64,000 nucleotides of DNA, taken from assembly GCF_026745355.1 (NCBI RefSeq), contig NC_079202.1, positions 40,500,715-40,564,714 on the forward strand, written 5' to 3'. A program made the translations under genes and the position numbers. The notes under the pieces were generated by a model, which searched no databases, was not told the DNA's origin, and saw only the letters and a program-made list of their open reading frames with translations. The stretch's first letter is position 1, and every line of letters begins with the position of its first letter. This document shows positions 1-12,534 of this stretch, piece after piece. This DNA comes from Beta vulgaris subsp. vulgaris (taxonomy: Eukaryota; Streptophyta; Magnoliopsida; Caryophyllales; Amaranthaceae).

Positions 1-2766
1 GTACAACCAAATATTGATGCATCCGGACGACCAGGAAAAGACCGCGTTTGCACTGATAAAGGTATATATTGTTACAAGGTTATGCCTTTTGGTTTGAAAA
101 ATGCAGGTGCCACGTATCAGCGACTAGTTAATCAAATGTTTAAAGATCAACTGGGTGACACCATGAGAAGTGTACATCGATGATATGCTCGTCAAATCCA
201 AGCAAGCGGCGATCACATTCAACACCTGTCGGAGGCTTTCGACGTATTACGAAGGTATGCATGAAATTAAATCCTACTAAGTGCACCTTTGGAGTGTCCG
301 CAGGAAAATTTCTAGGGTACGTCGTGACGCAGCGGGAATTGAGGCAACCAAGATCAAATCAAAGCCATCATCAACATTCAGTCCCCACGAAGCGTCAAGG
401 AAGTACAAAAGTTGACCGGTCGCGTGGCCGCACTAAATCGTTTCATATCCCGGTCATCTGAGAAGTGTCATCTTTTTATGACGTCCTGAGAAAGAACAAG
501 GGCTTCGCATGGCCGCAACAACATGAAGATGCGTTGCAAAAGCTGAAAAACTATTTGGCGACGCCGCCATTGCTGTCAAAGCCAAACATCGGGGAAACGT
601 TGCAGCTCTATCTCGCGGTAAGTAACGTGTCCGTCAGCGCTGTCCTGATGCGGGAGGCGGAGAGCCAGCAACTACCAATTTACTATGTCAGTAAGTCTCT
701 GCTAGACGCGGAGACCAGGTATTCTTCATTAGAAAAACTCATCTTAGCTATAGTCGTAGCTGTTAAGAAGCTTAGGCATTATTTTGAAACGCATACTGTA
801 GTCGTAATGACTAATTATCCTATCAAGTCTTTTGCGACATCCGAATTGACAGGTCGCATGAGCAAGTGGGCAATAGCACTCAGCGCGTACGACATCTAGT
901 TTCATCCAAGGACTGCTGTCAAGTCACAAGCTTTGGCAGATTTTGTGGCGGACTTTAGCCCAGAGCTAGAAAAGCTCGCAGACGACGAAGTCGCAAGGAT
1001 TAACCAAGTAACCGACGACTACTGGATATTGTTCGTCGATGGATCTTCTAATTTTCGTGGCGCAGGTCTAGGCATTGTGCTAAAGTCACCACAGGGGGGC
1101 AAGATAGTACGAGCCATTTGCTGTGAATTTAGAGCGACGAATAATGAAGCCGAATACGAGGCGCTCATAGCCGGAATGATGTTAGCAGAAGACATGGGAG
1201 CGAAAGCATTGAAAGTCTTCAGCGATTCACTGCTGATAGTCCGCCAAGTCAAAGGCGAATTCGTAGCAAAAGACTCTAAAATGGCCATGTATCTGGAAAT
1301 AGCTCAGAGATACACAAGCGGATGCATTGGCCAACCTTGAGTCTTCTTTAAGGGACGTTCTATTTACGTCCGTCCCTATTGTTCACTTGACAAACCCTGC
1401 CATCGCTAGGAATATTGGAGACGCTTTCGCAACCACGACCGACCAACTTCGAGACAGTCGTGGGGTCGTCATTAATATAGACGGTCTTGCGTCAGGAAGT
1501 AATCCCGACGATGACGAGGAAAGTGTCAGTTGGACAAAACCATTTTATGATTTCCTTGCTAATGATGTACTCCCAACAGATAAGGCAGAAGCACGCAGAA
1601 TGCGATTCAAGGCATCACGATACGTCCTCATTCAGGGAGTACTCTTCAAACGGTCCGCCGCAGGCCCCTACCTACGTTGTTTGGAAAAGGAGCAGTGGGG
1701 GCAAGTCCTGAAGGACATGCACGATGGCACCTGTGGGAATCATTCAGGAGGGCGCAGCTTATCCAATAGAGTATTGCGCATGGGCTATTATTGGCCGACA
1801 ATGAGGAAGGACGCAACAAGGTATGTCGCCAAATGTGATAGTTGTCAACGACATGCAGGTATGACGCACAAACCTTGTGAACCTTTGCATCCTACTCTAA
1901 CACCTTGGCCTTTCATGAAGTGGAGCATGGACATAGTTGGTAAGTTACCTCCAGCCCTAGGACAGAAGGTCTTTATGTTGGCACTAACTGACTATTTTTC
2001 TAAGTGGATTGAGGCAGGATCTTTTCAGCAGGTACGTGATAAGGAAGTGATCTCCTTTATATACACTAACATCATTTGCAGATTTGGCGTCCCGTCCGAG
2101 ATAGTATGCGACAACGGGTCGCAGTTCATTAGCAACGAAACAAGACGCTTCTGCGATGAGTGGGGCATAGCGTTGCTAACGTCAATGCCAAGATACCCGC
2201 AAGCTAATGGACAGGCCGAATCCAGCAACAAAGCGATCATTGACTCTTTGAAGAAACGGCTCACAACCAAGAAAGGTAAATGGGCGGAGGCGTTGCCTTC
2301 CATCTTATGGGCTAATCGTACGACACCACGCACCGCCACCGGACAAACTCCGTTCTCATTTGTCTATGGTTGCGAGGTTGTCCTGCCAACAGAGGTGAGC
2401 GTCCCGACTGCGAGATGCAGCCTAGCGACGGAGCCACGGAACCGCGACGAGTTGATCAACGACCTAGATACCATTGAGGAATTACGCGATGCAGCGCTGG
2501 TGCGCATGGCAGCACAACAGCAAATAGTAGCGAGGAGCTTCAACAAAAACGTTCAAGCCAAGTCCTTCGTCGAAGGAGATTGGGTCCTAAGAAAAATGTT
2601 CCAAAACACACAAGAGGCTAACGCTGGCAAACTAGGCCAGAAGTGGGAAGGGCCATACCAAATCAGTAAAGTAGTAGGCCATGGAGCCTACCAATTGGTT
2701 CGACATGACGGAAGCTCAGTACCTCGTAGTTGGAATGCCACGCACCTCAAACGATACTACTTTTAA
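1..2766 (+). pseudogene. Ty3/gypsy Tat-lineage pol remnant (RT, RNase H, second RNase H, integrase)
   Basis: This is the 3' part of a retrotransposon polyprotein; its 5' end lies outside the window. In order I see reverse transcriptase (VMPFGLKNAGATYQ near 85-120, and YIDDMLVKSK encoded near 174-205 in a shifted frame), a first RNase H (PIYYVSKSLLDAETRYSSLEK near 675-735), a second RNase H (ILFVDGSS near 1027 and NNEAEYEAL near 1140), the integrase zinc finger (GNHSGGR...CDSCQRH, 1735-1855) and the integrase core (MDIVGKLP, SEIVCDNGSQF, ANGQAESSNK), ending HLKRYYF before TAA at 2764. The second RNase H is the hallmark of Tat-lineage elements such as Retand and Ogre. Damage: at least two frameshifts before 465, an in-frame TAG at 897-899, and a +1 shift near 1315. 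The integrase part (1327-2766) is open throughout. It cannot encode a full pol protein. Confidence 0.93.
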
Positions 2767-3120
2767 AAGCCAAGTGGTGAGCTTTGTTTTCATTTTCAGT
2801 CAAAAAAAAAACAACAACATATATACATAGAGAAGTGGATTGGTTGGTAATGTTATAATTGGGTCGCTAGGTGATTAGCGACCATAGTGTTCTTTCACTA
2901 GGTACTTGTTGAAGTTGCAGGCAAGTTGTCCACATTCAACTCATGAACGTCCCAACGACTTCCACCATTAGCTCAGCCGACGCAACGACAGGGGCCCAAT
3001 CATTTTAAAATCATAGCTATTGGTGATATTTCAGCCATCCCCCTGACGGGCACATGTAAGTTTTGTGTATTTCCTACGTGTATTCTAGAAAGTCGTTTAA
3101 TCCAAACGGCGCGTCTGAAC

Positions 3121-3249
3121 GATTAGTTATGACTTTTATTGAGTCCAAACGATACGTCCGTATGACTAATTATGACTTTTATTGAGTCCAAATGATACGT
3201 CCGTATGACTAATTATGACTCTTACTAAGTCCAAGCGATACGTCTGAGC
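3121..3249 (+). repeat. 43-bp tandem repeat, 3 copies
   Basis: Three tandem units begin at 3121, 3164 and 3207, each running from GAYTARTTATGACT to GATACGTC. A partial unit precedes them. They lie between the pol stop and the antisense gene of the Tat element. Retand-type elements are known to carry amplified tandem repeats in this 3' region. Confidence 0.85.
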
Positions 3250-3385
3250 GACCAAGGATGGCCTATAGAACGCCTGGTTAATCCTTTAGAAACGTCAGAA
3301 TAACGACCAGGATACATGCATGTGACACACAGCAAAGACAGAAGATTATCTATGATAAAAAACTTTTTCAGAAGCAACGTAGTAA

Positions 3386-3500
3386 ATGGTCACCCCCATA
3401 GGCGACCCAAAAAGTACGACGATTAGTAATTTAAAAGTTATGGTCACCCCCTTAGGTGACCCAAAAGTATAATACAAACAGTCACTCCCTTGAGTGACTT
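3386..3500 (+). repeat. Degenerate short tandem repeat (GGTCACCCCC type)
   Basis: GGTCACCCCCATAGGCGACC near 3388, GGTCACCCCCTTAGGTGACC near 3440 and CAGTCACTCCCTTGAGTGAC near 3479 are three related units. Each contains a small inverted repeat (GTCACC...GGTGAC), so they could fold as hairpins. They sit in the 3' untranslated part of the Tat element. Confidence 0.7.
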
Positions 3501-3561
3501 AAAACACACTTTGATTAAAAAAGTTTAAAGGATAAGAGGCATGACATAAGGGACTAGGAGA

Positions 3562-5507
3562 CTAAGCTTCCTTCTCCTCTGACGTTTCTACTGGCAAGAC
3601 AGTGGCTGGGGCTTCCTTCTCAGTCTCAGGGTCAGGAGGCACATCTAACGCTATGAACCCAGCACAAGACGGGGCATTTTCATCAACCTTTGATGTGGAA
3701 TCCGCCGTCGCAGCTAAGTCCTCCTCATCCATAAGATCTTTCGTTGACCCCATGAATTGGATGTATAGGTCGATGTCCTTTTGCAGCGTCCAGGATGTTG
3801 TCTTCTTCATCAGGAACTGGTACATCAGCTTCGCCCTGACCCTAGTCGTCACCTCAGCCTCGAGCATGTCCACCTCGTTCTTCTATGCGTCGACACTCGC
3901 TTGGAGCGTCGAGATCTCCAGATGATAAGACTCCTCCAACCTAGTTGCCCTCAGCCTTATCTCTTCCATGTCCTCCCCATTCTTCTGCAAAGACTTCTTC
4001 ATGTCCTCCATGGTCTTCTTGCAGGACTCCACCTCGTCGCTCTTGGACTTTGCGTCCAACTCAGCCTTCTCCATTCTCTGCTTCATGGTCAGATGACCTT
4101 TCAGCAGAGAGGAGATCTCCCTCTTAGCCATCAGGAGATGTTGAGAAGACTGCACAAAAAAAATATATAAGATACGTGTCATTTAGAGAGTCGCAAGCTA
4201 TATTCATAAGAAGACATAATGTCTGAAAAGGGAAGTCGGAAGTTTATACCTGAAATAGGAGTTCCAGCCCATCCGACATCATGCGAGGAAGAGTATGTTC
4301 CTTGATCCTTTCCATTGCGCTGGGAAAGAGGAACCTGTCTGCTTCAGGCCATATGGACCGTTTCAACGACATGAAGTCACTTGGGACGGTCACAGAGTAG
4401 GAAGGCCCACTCTTGTCTGGAGGGGCCAAGAAATCAGTTTTGCGCGTCTTGGACGCGACGTCCTATTCATCGTCCAAATGTACGACGACCGCCGCGTCCT
4501 TCTTTGCTGATGCTGACGATATGAACGTCGCGTCAGTAGAAGATTCCCTCTTACGTTTGCGCAGCATCTCAGCTAGCGCTTGACCGTCCAAACTCCCCCT
4601 AGGACGCGACTGTGATGAACCTGTCCAAGAATACCAGAGCGAGTTAGTAACGCAAGGACCTTCCTTAGAGAATCCTACTTAGAAATAAAAGACAGATGGA
4701 CTAACCAGATGCCATAGATGAGCAACTATCTTGAGAAGCAAAGAGAACCCTTCTGAACTGCCTGTCGTCCTCTGACACCTTCAGAAACTTGTCACAGAGA
4801 CTCTGAGACTCGTTGCGATGCGACAATAGTTTTGGATTGAGACCTGCAGAAGAACGATGTAAGAATGGTGTTAACGACACGTCGCGAACTTAGAAAAACT
4901 GGAAATTAACACACCTTCGGTATTCCAGCCACCGACCAGAGACGCCCCGGCTTCCCCTAGCGACGACCTCTTCACAAAAACAAACCTGTTCTTCCAACCC
5001 CTGTCGTTTGACTGAATTCCCCCGACCAAAGGTTCTAACCTCGCTTTTGCATGTAGAGCTATCCTATTTTTTGCTTTAATCCTAATTTCATAGTGCAACA
5101 GTAGGTCGTGAAGGGTGAAGGCCTCTTCCCAAGACGCTGTCACCCTGTCGATGACGCTAAGAATCCTCCAGACTTGGGGCATGATTTGCCCAGGACTGAT
5201 CTGGTAAATCTGCATCAAGTCCCTTGCCAGGGGGGGTGAAAGGAAGCCTAAGACCTATTTTGAAAGGGTATTCGTAAAGCACTACCCATTTTTGGGGACA
5301 CGATTCTGGGGGTTCGTCAGGTTCGGCATTCCTAATGACAGTACTCTCAGGCAAATTTCCTAAGTCTAAAAACCTTAAAAGGTCCTCTTCTGACATCGTT
5401 GACAGTTCGTCCTCATTCTCTACCCTTAATTCTACAGCTTTCTCCTTTCCTTTCGACTTTTCTGGATTTTTCACAAAAGTCCTAATACTGCGTCTACTTG
5501 GAGCCAT
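3562..5507 (-). pseudogene. Spliced antisense gene of the Tat element (aORF, Transposase_28-like)
   Basis: On the strand opposite to pol I can assemble four exons with GT-AG introns and matching phases: 5507-4915, 4843-4706, 4620-4250 and 4149-3562, about 560 codons. The start ATG is at 5507 (MAPSRRSIRTF). The N-terminal half carries YEYPFKIGLRLPFTP and YQISPGQIMPQVWRIL, which I recognise as the 'putative gypsy type transposon' domain (Pfam Transposase_28 type). Exon 3 has a basic patch (RKRKRE). Exon 4 is a long charged coiled coil (MEKAELDAKSKSDEVE...). Extra antisense reading frames of this kind are reported in Tat-lineage elements; their function is unknown. Damage: one extra base in the seven-C run (plus-strand G run 5230-5236), in-frame TAG near 4465 and in-frame TAG near 3883. 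The exon joins are my inference from splice signals and frame. Confidence 0.8.
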
Positions 5508-6006
5508 GAGAATGGTAGAAGAAGAAAAGATAGAGCGAATCAAAGGAAAAAACGAGCGAGAAAGTGCGAAGCTACTTGGTGTCAGCGATCGATTTCCCGG
5601 CGGAGAGAATAAAGAGAGTTAAGGAAGTTGCCTTACTTAAAGAGAGAGAAAGATTTGATGAAATTGGAAGTGGGGATTGAGTTGTTTAAAAACCGCCTTA
5701 GTTATTTATGCCAACTAAAAGTAATCATGACAATGGGACCAACGGTGTTAATTAAAACCGCATTTTAAACAAAAAAAACTACCTTTTTGCAGTTGGCGAC
5801 TCTTGAGTTGCCAAAGATAAACCGTTCGAGAGGATTTCCTTTCCTTCCTTATGTTCCCTTCAGAATTTTTTCTAAAAACTGACAAGTGCAAAGATTTAGC
5901 TTATGATTTTTTGATCTCTTAACGATTTAGACAGAACTTCTTTGATTAATTTAAAGGAATTATTTACAATTGTCTCATGGGCTTTGTGTACCCCGATTTC
6001 AACAAT

Positions 6007-6017
6007 TGGGGGCAAAC
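6007..6017 (+). other. Polypurine tract of the Tat element
   Basis: TTGGGGGCAAAC lies directly before the TG that starts the 3' LTR at 6018. This is the usual place for the plus-strand primer of reverse transcription. Confidence 0.7.
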
Positions 6018-6713
6018 TGTTATGGCTAAAATTTTTACAGGTTGACATTGACGCAAGGACGCAATGACACGATGACATGACAACCTACGGCACAGTGACG
6101 AAGAAAATTAGACCCGAAGACGTAGCAGGCAACGTGGAATTTGAAGCTGGAACATTAAATGAGTAACGGTCTGGCTAAATAAGGGAAGAGTTTAACAAGC
6201 CATAAATTCAGCCGTTAAGGAGCGTGGGTCAAGACGTTGGCACATAAGTGAAGGAGATCGCCGTGATTTAAGCAAGGAAATCAATGTAATAATGAGTAGA
6301 TTTATTGTTGTATTCGTTGGGAAAGAGCCAAAGAAAAGAAAAGGCATATAAAAGAGAGAGAGAGGTCATTTTCATGTTTTTTTACGCAACATTGTGAGAA
6401 AGACACTAAGGTGAACTTGGCATTCTTGTAAACGACACTCAGTCACAAAGAAAGATAGTGAACGATATTAGTTTGGTGGATCTCTAACCACCCGCGGTTT
6501 TTACCCATCTTCATTGGGGTTTTCCGCGTCACCATTTTTGTGTGTTCATCCCCTTTGACTCCCCTTCGCATTCTTTCGTCGCATTAACCTTAACATTATC
6601 TGGTTGACACGTCCCACAAACTTCAATTTCATCGTTAGTGATAAATTTTAGCATAAACAATTACTTAAATGTTTCTAACCTTAGCTAGTAGCTCAGAAGG
6701 CCGGGGTATTACA
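6018..6713 (+). repeat. 3' LTR of the Tat/Retand-like element
   Basis: The LTR starts TGTTATGG after a polypurine tract and ends GGTATTACA, giving TG...CA ends and about 696 bp. A TATA box (TATAAAAG) lies at 6347-6354, followed by a GA-rich stretch, as expected for the U3/R promoter. The five bases after it are CTAAA. The matching 5' LTR and left target copy are outside the window, so the ends rest on motif context only. Confidence 0.75.
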
Positions 6714-7852
6714 CTAAAGCTAGTGCAATATCTATTCATTCATAATTAAGATACACTAATATTGATTATTGGATATTATTTAATTCAAAGTAGTGGTTAG
6801 AGGGTTTCATCCAATCAAATATGGCCAAGATACAGAGCATAGGAGGGTTTATTAATCACTTGTCTCAATTATTGTTCTCTCTGAGTAAATTGGCCAATGA
6901 ACGATAGAAATTATTCCAAGAAATATAATAGCGTCATCCCTCGTACTTTATCGGCTTATCCCATGCTAAGCCAATATGGTCAGGGGCTTTCATCTATACT
7001 GAGCCGCAAGAGTCATTGTGTTGTGTAGAATGTCCTTGCTCACAATGACCTATTTCCGGGATTTTCAGAAATCAATTTAGGGTATTTTCATAAGTGATAC
7101 AAATATTTTTTAGGAAAAGAAATAAAAAGTGGGCTATTGCAAACTTGTGGCTCACATACATTTGGGGGCACTTTTTCGGTGCTCATATTTCAACTACAAT
7201 CACCTTTTGAATTTTCCTTTTTCTTTTTACTTCCAATAGTTTGACCAATTTTTAGGATCATCAAATTATCTCTCATACTATTTACCATATCTCACCATAT
7301 TTTCTCCCATTTGATTCCATCTTAATACCTAGTGGCGTCGTGCCACATGTCCTCCCTAATCTCTCACACATGCCAACAGTAATTCTCCTCCCTAAAATGC
7401 TAGCTTCTATGTTTTTCACGAATTCTCCATAAACGATTTATCATGATCAAGAACCGTTTATGGTTCTACCTCTCTTTTCTTCTCTCTCTTCTTTTTTCAT
7501 TAATATTTTCACATTCTCTCCCCTCATAGGCCTTGTGGTTCAACAATCAACAATACTTTTATGAACATTATTAATTAGGTGCTCATAGTTGTTTCACCAC
7601 AAGTCATATGATTATCCGTCATTTTTTATTTCTTATTCTTTTACGTAGATCATTGTTACCACCATTTTTGAATGTATGATAGTATTTATAATGGTACTTT
7701 GTATTAGACCTCAAAAGGTTTAATCTCACCTTAGTATGAAGGCCCAATTATAGTATAAAGCTCACTGGATGAGGTCAATGTAAGTCAAAGTCAATCAATG
7801 AAAATGAGTTGTTTGAACAGACTTTAGAAGTGGGTTAACTTAATTAGTTTCA
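6714..7852. other. Intergenic, no gene recognised
   Basis: AT-rich DNA without a long reading frame or recognisable repeat end. A run ACATTTGGGGGCA near 7158 resembles a polypurine tract, but no LTR start follows. Confidence 0.6.
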
Positions 7853-7857
7853 TCACG

Positions 7858-10393
7858 TAAAGCTAGAGAAGAAATTAGCTAATCATTTTTAATAGTTAAA
7901 GAACATTGGAGGCGATTTAGCTAATTATGGGATAGATTGTTGAGGTTGTTGTTGTAAAGTAATTAGTTTGTTATCTGTAAATTGAGTATTGTAATAAGGT
8001 TAGACTGTTTGATTAGTATTTAATAAAATATCTTAGTAAAGCGAGTTTAAGTAAGGAAGTGTACAAGTTGTAAAGTACCTTAAAGAAGTCTCGATTATAT
8101 GTCTCATTAGTATTCAAAGGGTATGAGTTGGACTTAGTCTATGTAATTATGAGTATAGTCCATAAATGAATTCATTAGTGACATTATTCAACTAATAGTA
8201 ATTATTTCATATTAATGTGGTTTTATGAAACTCAAGTTGTGGAGTTTAAGTTAACTCTCCTTAGTTAATTCTAAGAGAGAGACTTATGGTAATTGTTGTT
8301 GGTGCTTGATAATGGTTGTTATCATTGTTGAGATAAAATGTCGATTAATAATCATGAAGTATACAAGAGTATAAACAATTTATATACAAGAGTATGAGTT
8401 GTGCATAAGTGATTTAGTAACTCTTGTTAGTTAATTCTTACTGAGAGACTTTTTTTCATTGTTGTTGATGCTATATTGAACATAATTATTTATTAGTTGT
8501 TGTGGTTCATAAGTTTTGTGATTTTAAGAGGATTGCGTATAAAAGCATCTATGTATTGCTATGAAATACTTACTTGTATCAAGCAATTATAATTCTCTAA
8601 GGAGAAGTCTTCTGGTTGGTTTGTTGCTCAAAGTTTGTTAGGGATTACTAAAAGTATTGGATGAGTTTCAAGAATGATCAGATCGAAATACGAATGATAA
8701 ATGATAAAAAACTAAAGGTGAAAGTAGCCTTGTCTAAGTCAACGGATGAGGTGACACGAATAGTGCCCCATGGACTGTGAACCTCGGGGGGGAGGGGGCA
8801 TAGGAAAACATGCCCATTGCTTTGTGGGGTGATAATCGGGTGATATATCAAGTAATGCGAAACCTGTGGATGTCTGATGAAATCAACAGAAAATGTACTC
8901 GAGACTAGTTGCGGTTATTATTGGCCAAAAGTAAATCGATTGGTTGGGTGACGACCCCCAGTCTTGGAGTGTAAGCTTTGTCTCCTCCGCCGCGTTCTCT
9001 TTCCCCGATTAAAAAGGATATTATCTCGAATTATGGAAATGAATGCTAATTTAGTATTCAAATGTGGATATCGATATTGGATTCCCGATAAGAAATCGTA
9101 TCATAATAAGTTCTGATATTGGATTCCTGGTAAGGAATCATATCAGGTAATGCAATGAATGTTTATTCAATATGTGAATATGAATATTGATACTATTAGT
9201 TTTCTGATAAGGAATCATGTCATAGTAAGTAATGATGATATTGGATTCCTGATAAGGAATCATATGTTGATATCAGATTTATGATAAGGAATCATATTAT
9301 GGTAAGTTATTTTGATATTGGATTTTTACTAAAGAGTCATATTTTGTATTGGATTCTCTATAAGAATCATGTCATGGAATGTTGTCATGTTATTTAATCC
9401 CTGATAAGGAATTGTTCGTAAAGTATAGGAAAATAATAATGTTTTTAAAAACATAAGCTTGGATTTATGATAAGGAGTCGATTAAAAAGAATAAAGTATA
9501 TATTATCTCAAAGTTGGCAAACATAGTTTCCTAATAAGGAACAATTATATACTTGAAAGACTAATTAAATAAAGATACATGAAATATGTCTTTGTTGTGA
9601 TTGCGTGGAAGTCATCGTGTTGCATTTGTTGTTGTGTGAATGATGGTGTAATAGAAAAGAAATAATTGGATAAAGATATAATATGAATGTTGTCAACAAG
9701 AGTTGATACTATTCGTGTTATAACATATGTGATTGTTATGATTATGTTGACTGTTAAGTTGTCTTCAAGAAAAAGCCACCAAAGCATGTGTTAATCTTGT
9801 TTATGGGTTAAGTACTCAGCTGCGCTGATGTGTTGTATATTATTTTGTCATTTCCATGGCTTATCACTTGGTGGGTGGCAGTATCTTAAATATTTCAGGT
9901 TGAAGTTGTGAGTTAATCTTTTGCAAGTTGAAGCTGATACAAGCTGGTGTAGCGTTGTATTTGTTTTCGAGGCGAGAACGCTCGACTTTGTATAGTTATA
10001 ACCATTTATTACTCGTTTATGTATTTAAAAGTTGTTAGTACTCATGATTCTCTCTTGGTGTTGCTACACGAAAGCGTTGAAGTTGTCTAATTTTGAGAAT
10101 TGAAAATATTTTATTTACTGAAATTGTAACATGTTCATATTATTTCCCGCTTTAGGTTGTCTTATTTTTAGAGGAAACTCTGCCGAATTTTCTATAGGAA
10201 TTTTATGAGGTTAGAGTATGAGACTCAGGACGTTGTAATAGTTAATTAGACTAAATAAAGTCAGGAATCGATTCCCATATTCTCCGATGTTATTCGGTGA
10301 ATGTGATGGTAATAGTCCGGGTTAGCTCGACCAAGATCTCTTCTGTTGTGCTTAAGTTTCTATAAGCCGGTCGGGAAAATTCGAGCTGTTACA
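7858..10393 (+). repeat. Probable decayed solo LTR of a chromovirus-like element
   Basis: The right end is CGAGCTGTTACA at 10382-10393, the LTR end style of Tekay/Del-type Ty3/gypsy elements. It is followed by TCACG (10394-10398). The same TCACG occurs at 7853-7857, followed by TAAAGCTAGAGA, which could be a decayed TGTAACAGCTCGA. This would make a 2.5-kb solo LTR. The motif GGGTGACGACCCCCAG near 8946 resembles GGGGTGACGACCTCCA near 55635 inside the other large LTR of this window. No protein is encoded. The right end is fairly secure; the left end is tentative. Confidence 0.45.
9070..9545 (+). repeat. Degenerate tandem repeat (GATATTGGATTCCTGATAAG)
   Basis: About nine diverged copies of a unit built on GATATTGGATTCCTGATAAG followed by GAATCATATCA occur at variable spacing of roughly 40-70 bp. 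They sit inside the LTR-like block and show no coding potential. Confidence 0.75.
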
Positions 10394-10639
10394 TCACGTT
10401 TTAGGTCGCCCCGATGGGCTATAGTTAGATAAATTTTTTAAAAACAATTATAAGGCATCATCCGCTATATAAGTTTTGTAATTTAAGAATTAAGATTGTT
10501 TTTTCATCAATGATATAACCAAAAGTATGTGAAAGACCTAAAAGAATTGAATAAACCCTAGCATAATCTAATCTTATGTCTTTTATTTAGTGTATTTGTA
10601 AAAGAATAAAAATGGATAAGCTTTATTTTTTAAAGAAAT

Positions 10640-10875
10640 TCATCTTTCGGTTTACTGTGTGGTTTGCTTTTGCAAGGATTCAAACTCAACCCAAACCGCA
10701 AATTGCAGTTTGCTTGAAATCACAAACCAACCCACAATTTTGGAACCGCAAACCAACCCAAACTGTGAAAAAACAGGTTGGGTTGCAGTTTGATGTGGTA
10801 CAAACCACACTCTGATCAACCTTACTTTTGATGGATTAAATTCAAATGGGTCGACTAGTCGACTTGCCACCTCTA
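10640..10875. mobile_element. hAT-like element end with AACCCAAACC subterminal motifs
   Basis: The stretch repeats ACCCAAACCGCAAA and CAAACCAACCC in both orientations (GGTTGGGTTGCAG near 10775) and ends CTTGCCACCTCTA at 10875. Read on the minus strand that end is TAGAGGTGGCAAG, a typical hAT terminal sequence. I could not find the other end or an 8-bp target duplication, so it is probably truncated. The reading frames across it are compositional. Confidence 0.4.
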
Positions 10876-11623
10876 TCTCAATTATATAAGCCAAGGGGAA
10901 CTATGATATTCCCCAATGAAAAGACTTATATACCCTTAATCTCACAAAAAATAATAAAGAAAATATTTTCTTAATTCTTTCCTCATTTACAAATATGGGT
11001 TAATAAGGAAACTTCTATATTACCAAAAAGAAATACATAAAAATGTGTAAAAATAGAAAACTCACAATTGAAAATACAAACTGATGACTAAACTAATTTT
11101 CAAACAATTATAAATGCGAAGATTTATAGAGATTCTTACTCCATCGAAACTCTCAATTGCAATAACAATGTCAAATAACATGCATTAACAAAGCATAAAA
11201 GAATCAAGAACCTTATAGAATAGTCGTTTTTATTTTTATTTTTTGGGACACACAATCAATTGGAATGATACATTATTAAAGAGATAAACATACATCATTA
11301 AATAATAGCAATTTATAATTTTTTTTTTATTGAAGCACTACTCAGCAGAGTATGGCTAAAACTCTTAATTACCTAATGAAATTAAATTGAGCTACTACTC
11401 ATAAAACATGCCTACGAAATATATGTTTTTAAATAAATAAAAAAATTAACAGGACAATTCTTGAATTATCTACCAAATACAAGATAACATACCCTCACTC
11501 GATATAAAAAAAACATTACTCTTTACACTAGCGCAATGCAAATAAAACCACAACGCTCATCAATATTCACCATAAATGTTACACTCTTACATTAGTTTTT
11601 AACACTTTTGATGTTACTATTAA
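10876..11623 (+). other. AT-rich DNA beginning with a Helitron-like 5' end
   Basis: TCTCAATTATATAAGCCAAGG at 10876 resembles the 5' end of the Helitron at 11624 (TCTCTATTATATAAGC). No matching 3' hairpin plus CTAG lies before 11624, so this is either a truncated Helitron or an outer element sharing the 12155 end. No gene is seen in the rest. Confidence 0.35.
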
Positions 11624-12155
11624 TCTCTATTATATAAGCTAAGGGAGGAGGTGTGGTAGCCTCTTTTAAAGTGACTAAAATACTCTTTAATAGTTTAAAA
11701 CAATGTTTTTCCTTTTATAAAAAAATAGAAACTTGCCACATGAGTAGGTCAAAAATGGAATATGCAATATCATTAATAACTTGATAAACTAGATTGAAAC
11801 AATCAATTCACGAAATCAATTAGAATCCTCAACCAAAAATAGTTAGCAATATATCGTTATAATATAATATTTCTTATTTACAAAGTTCAAACAATATGGT
11901 TTATTTTTATAATTGTTAAAGAATAACTATAATAAAGTCGCTGAAAAGAAATTATTAAATCATTGATCAAATTTTTCACTGACGGTATTGAACAGTTAAA
12001 AATCGTTCACCTTTAATTTAAAAAGATATAACATCTACCAAAAAAACCTCGATAATTTACATCACTACCAAAATAATTTTAAATAAAAGAACTTGTCCAT
12101 TTGTATATACCTATATAAGATTGTCGACGTACGCATCGCGTGCATATACAACTAG
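11624..12155 (+). mobile_element. Non-autonomous Helitron
   Basis: It starts TCTCTATTATATAAGC after a host A and ends with a GC-rich near-palindrome (GTACGCATCGCGTGC, 12129-12143) and CTAG (12152-12155) before a host T. TC start, 3' hairpin, CTRR end and insertion between A and T are the Helitron signature. At 532 bp there is no helicase. A second family member lies on the minus strand at 43987-44580. Confidence 0.75.
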
Positions 12156-12534
12156 TATTTATATACCGTCGCATATATTACGTGCGAGGTAGCAAAGATT
12201 ATATGAAGTGGTATCCGACTAGATTTCCCACAATTTTTAAGCTTGCTACATGCTAATGTTCTCTCAGGCCTCAGCCAGCAAAGTTGAGATTTTTGGGGAT
12301 TATGGTTTGTGCATAGCTTTTGTTAATACTTGTTTATGTATCTTGTCCCAGCGCGAACCCCGAGACAGCATAGATGACCCAAACCCCTGACCTTTCTGTT
12401 CCCCCGTAACTTTATTAGCTTAGCGCCTTAGCCTTTTCCACTCCCCGCTTTCCAAAACCCACATTACCATAAAAATTAAACCTTTTTCATTGCGTTTGCT
12501 TGAGCACCAATCTGCCGCCATTAGAGAAAGAAAT
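12156..12534. other. Upstream region of the small gene at 12535
   Basis: No reading frame. From about 12330 the base composition rises to a mixed, less AT-rich sequence (GCGCGAACCCCGAGACAGC), as expected for promoter and leader. I see no clear TATA box. Confidence 0.5.
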
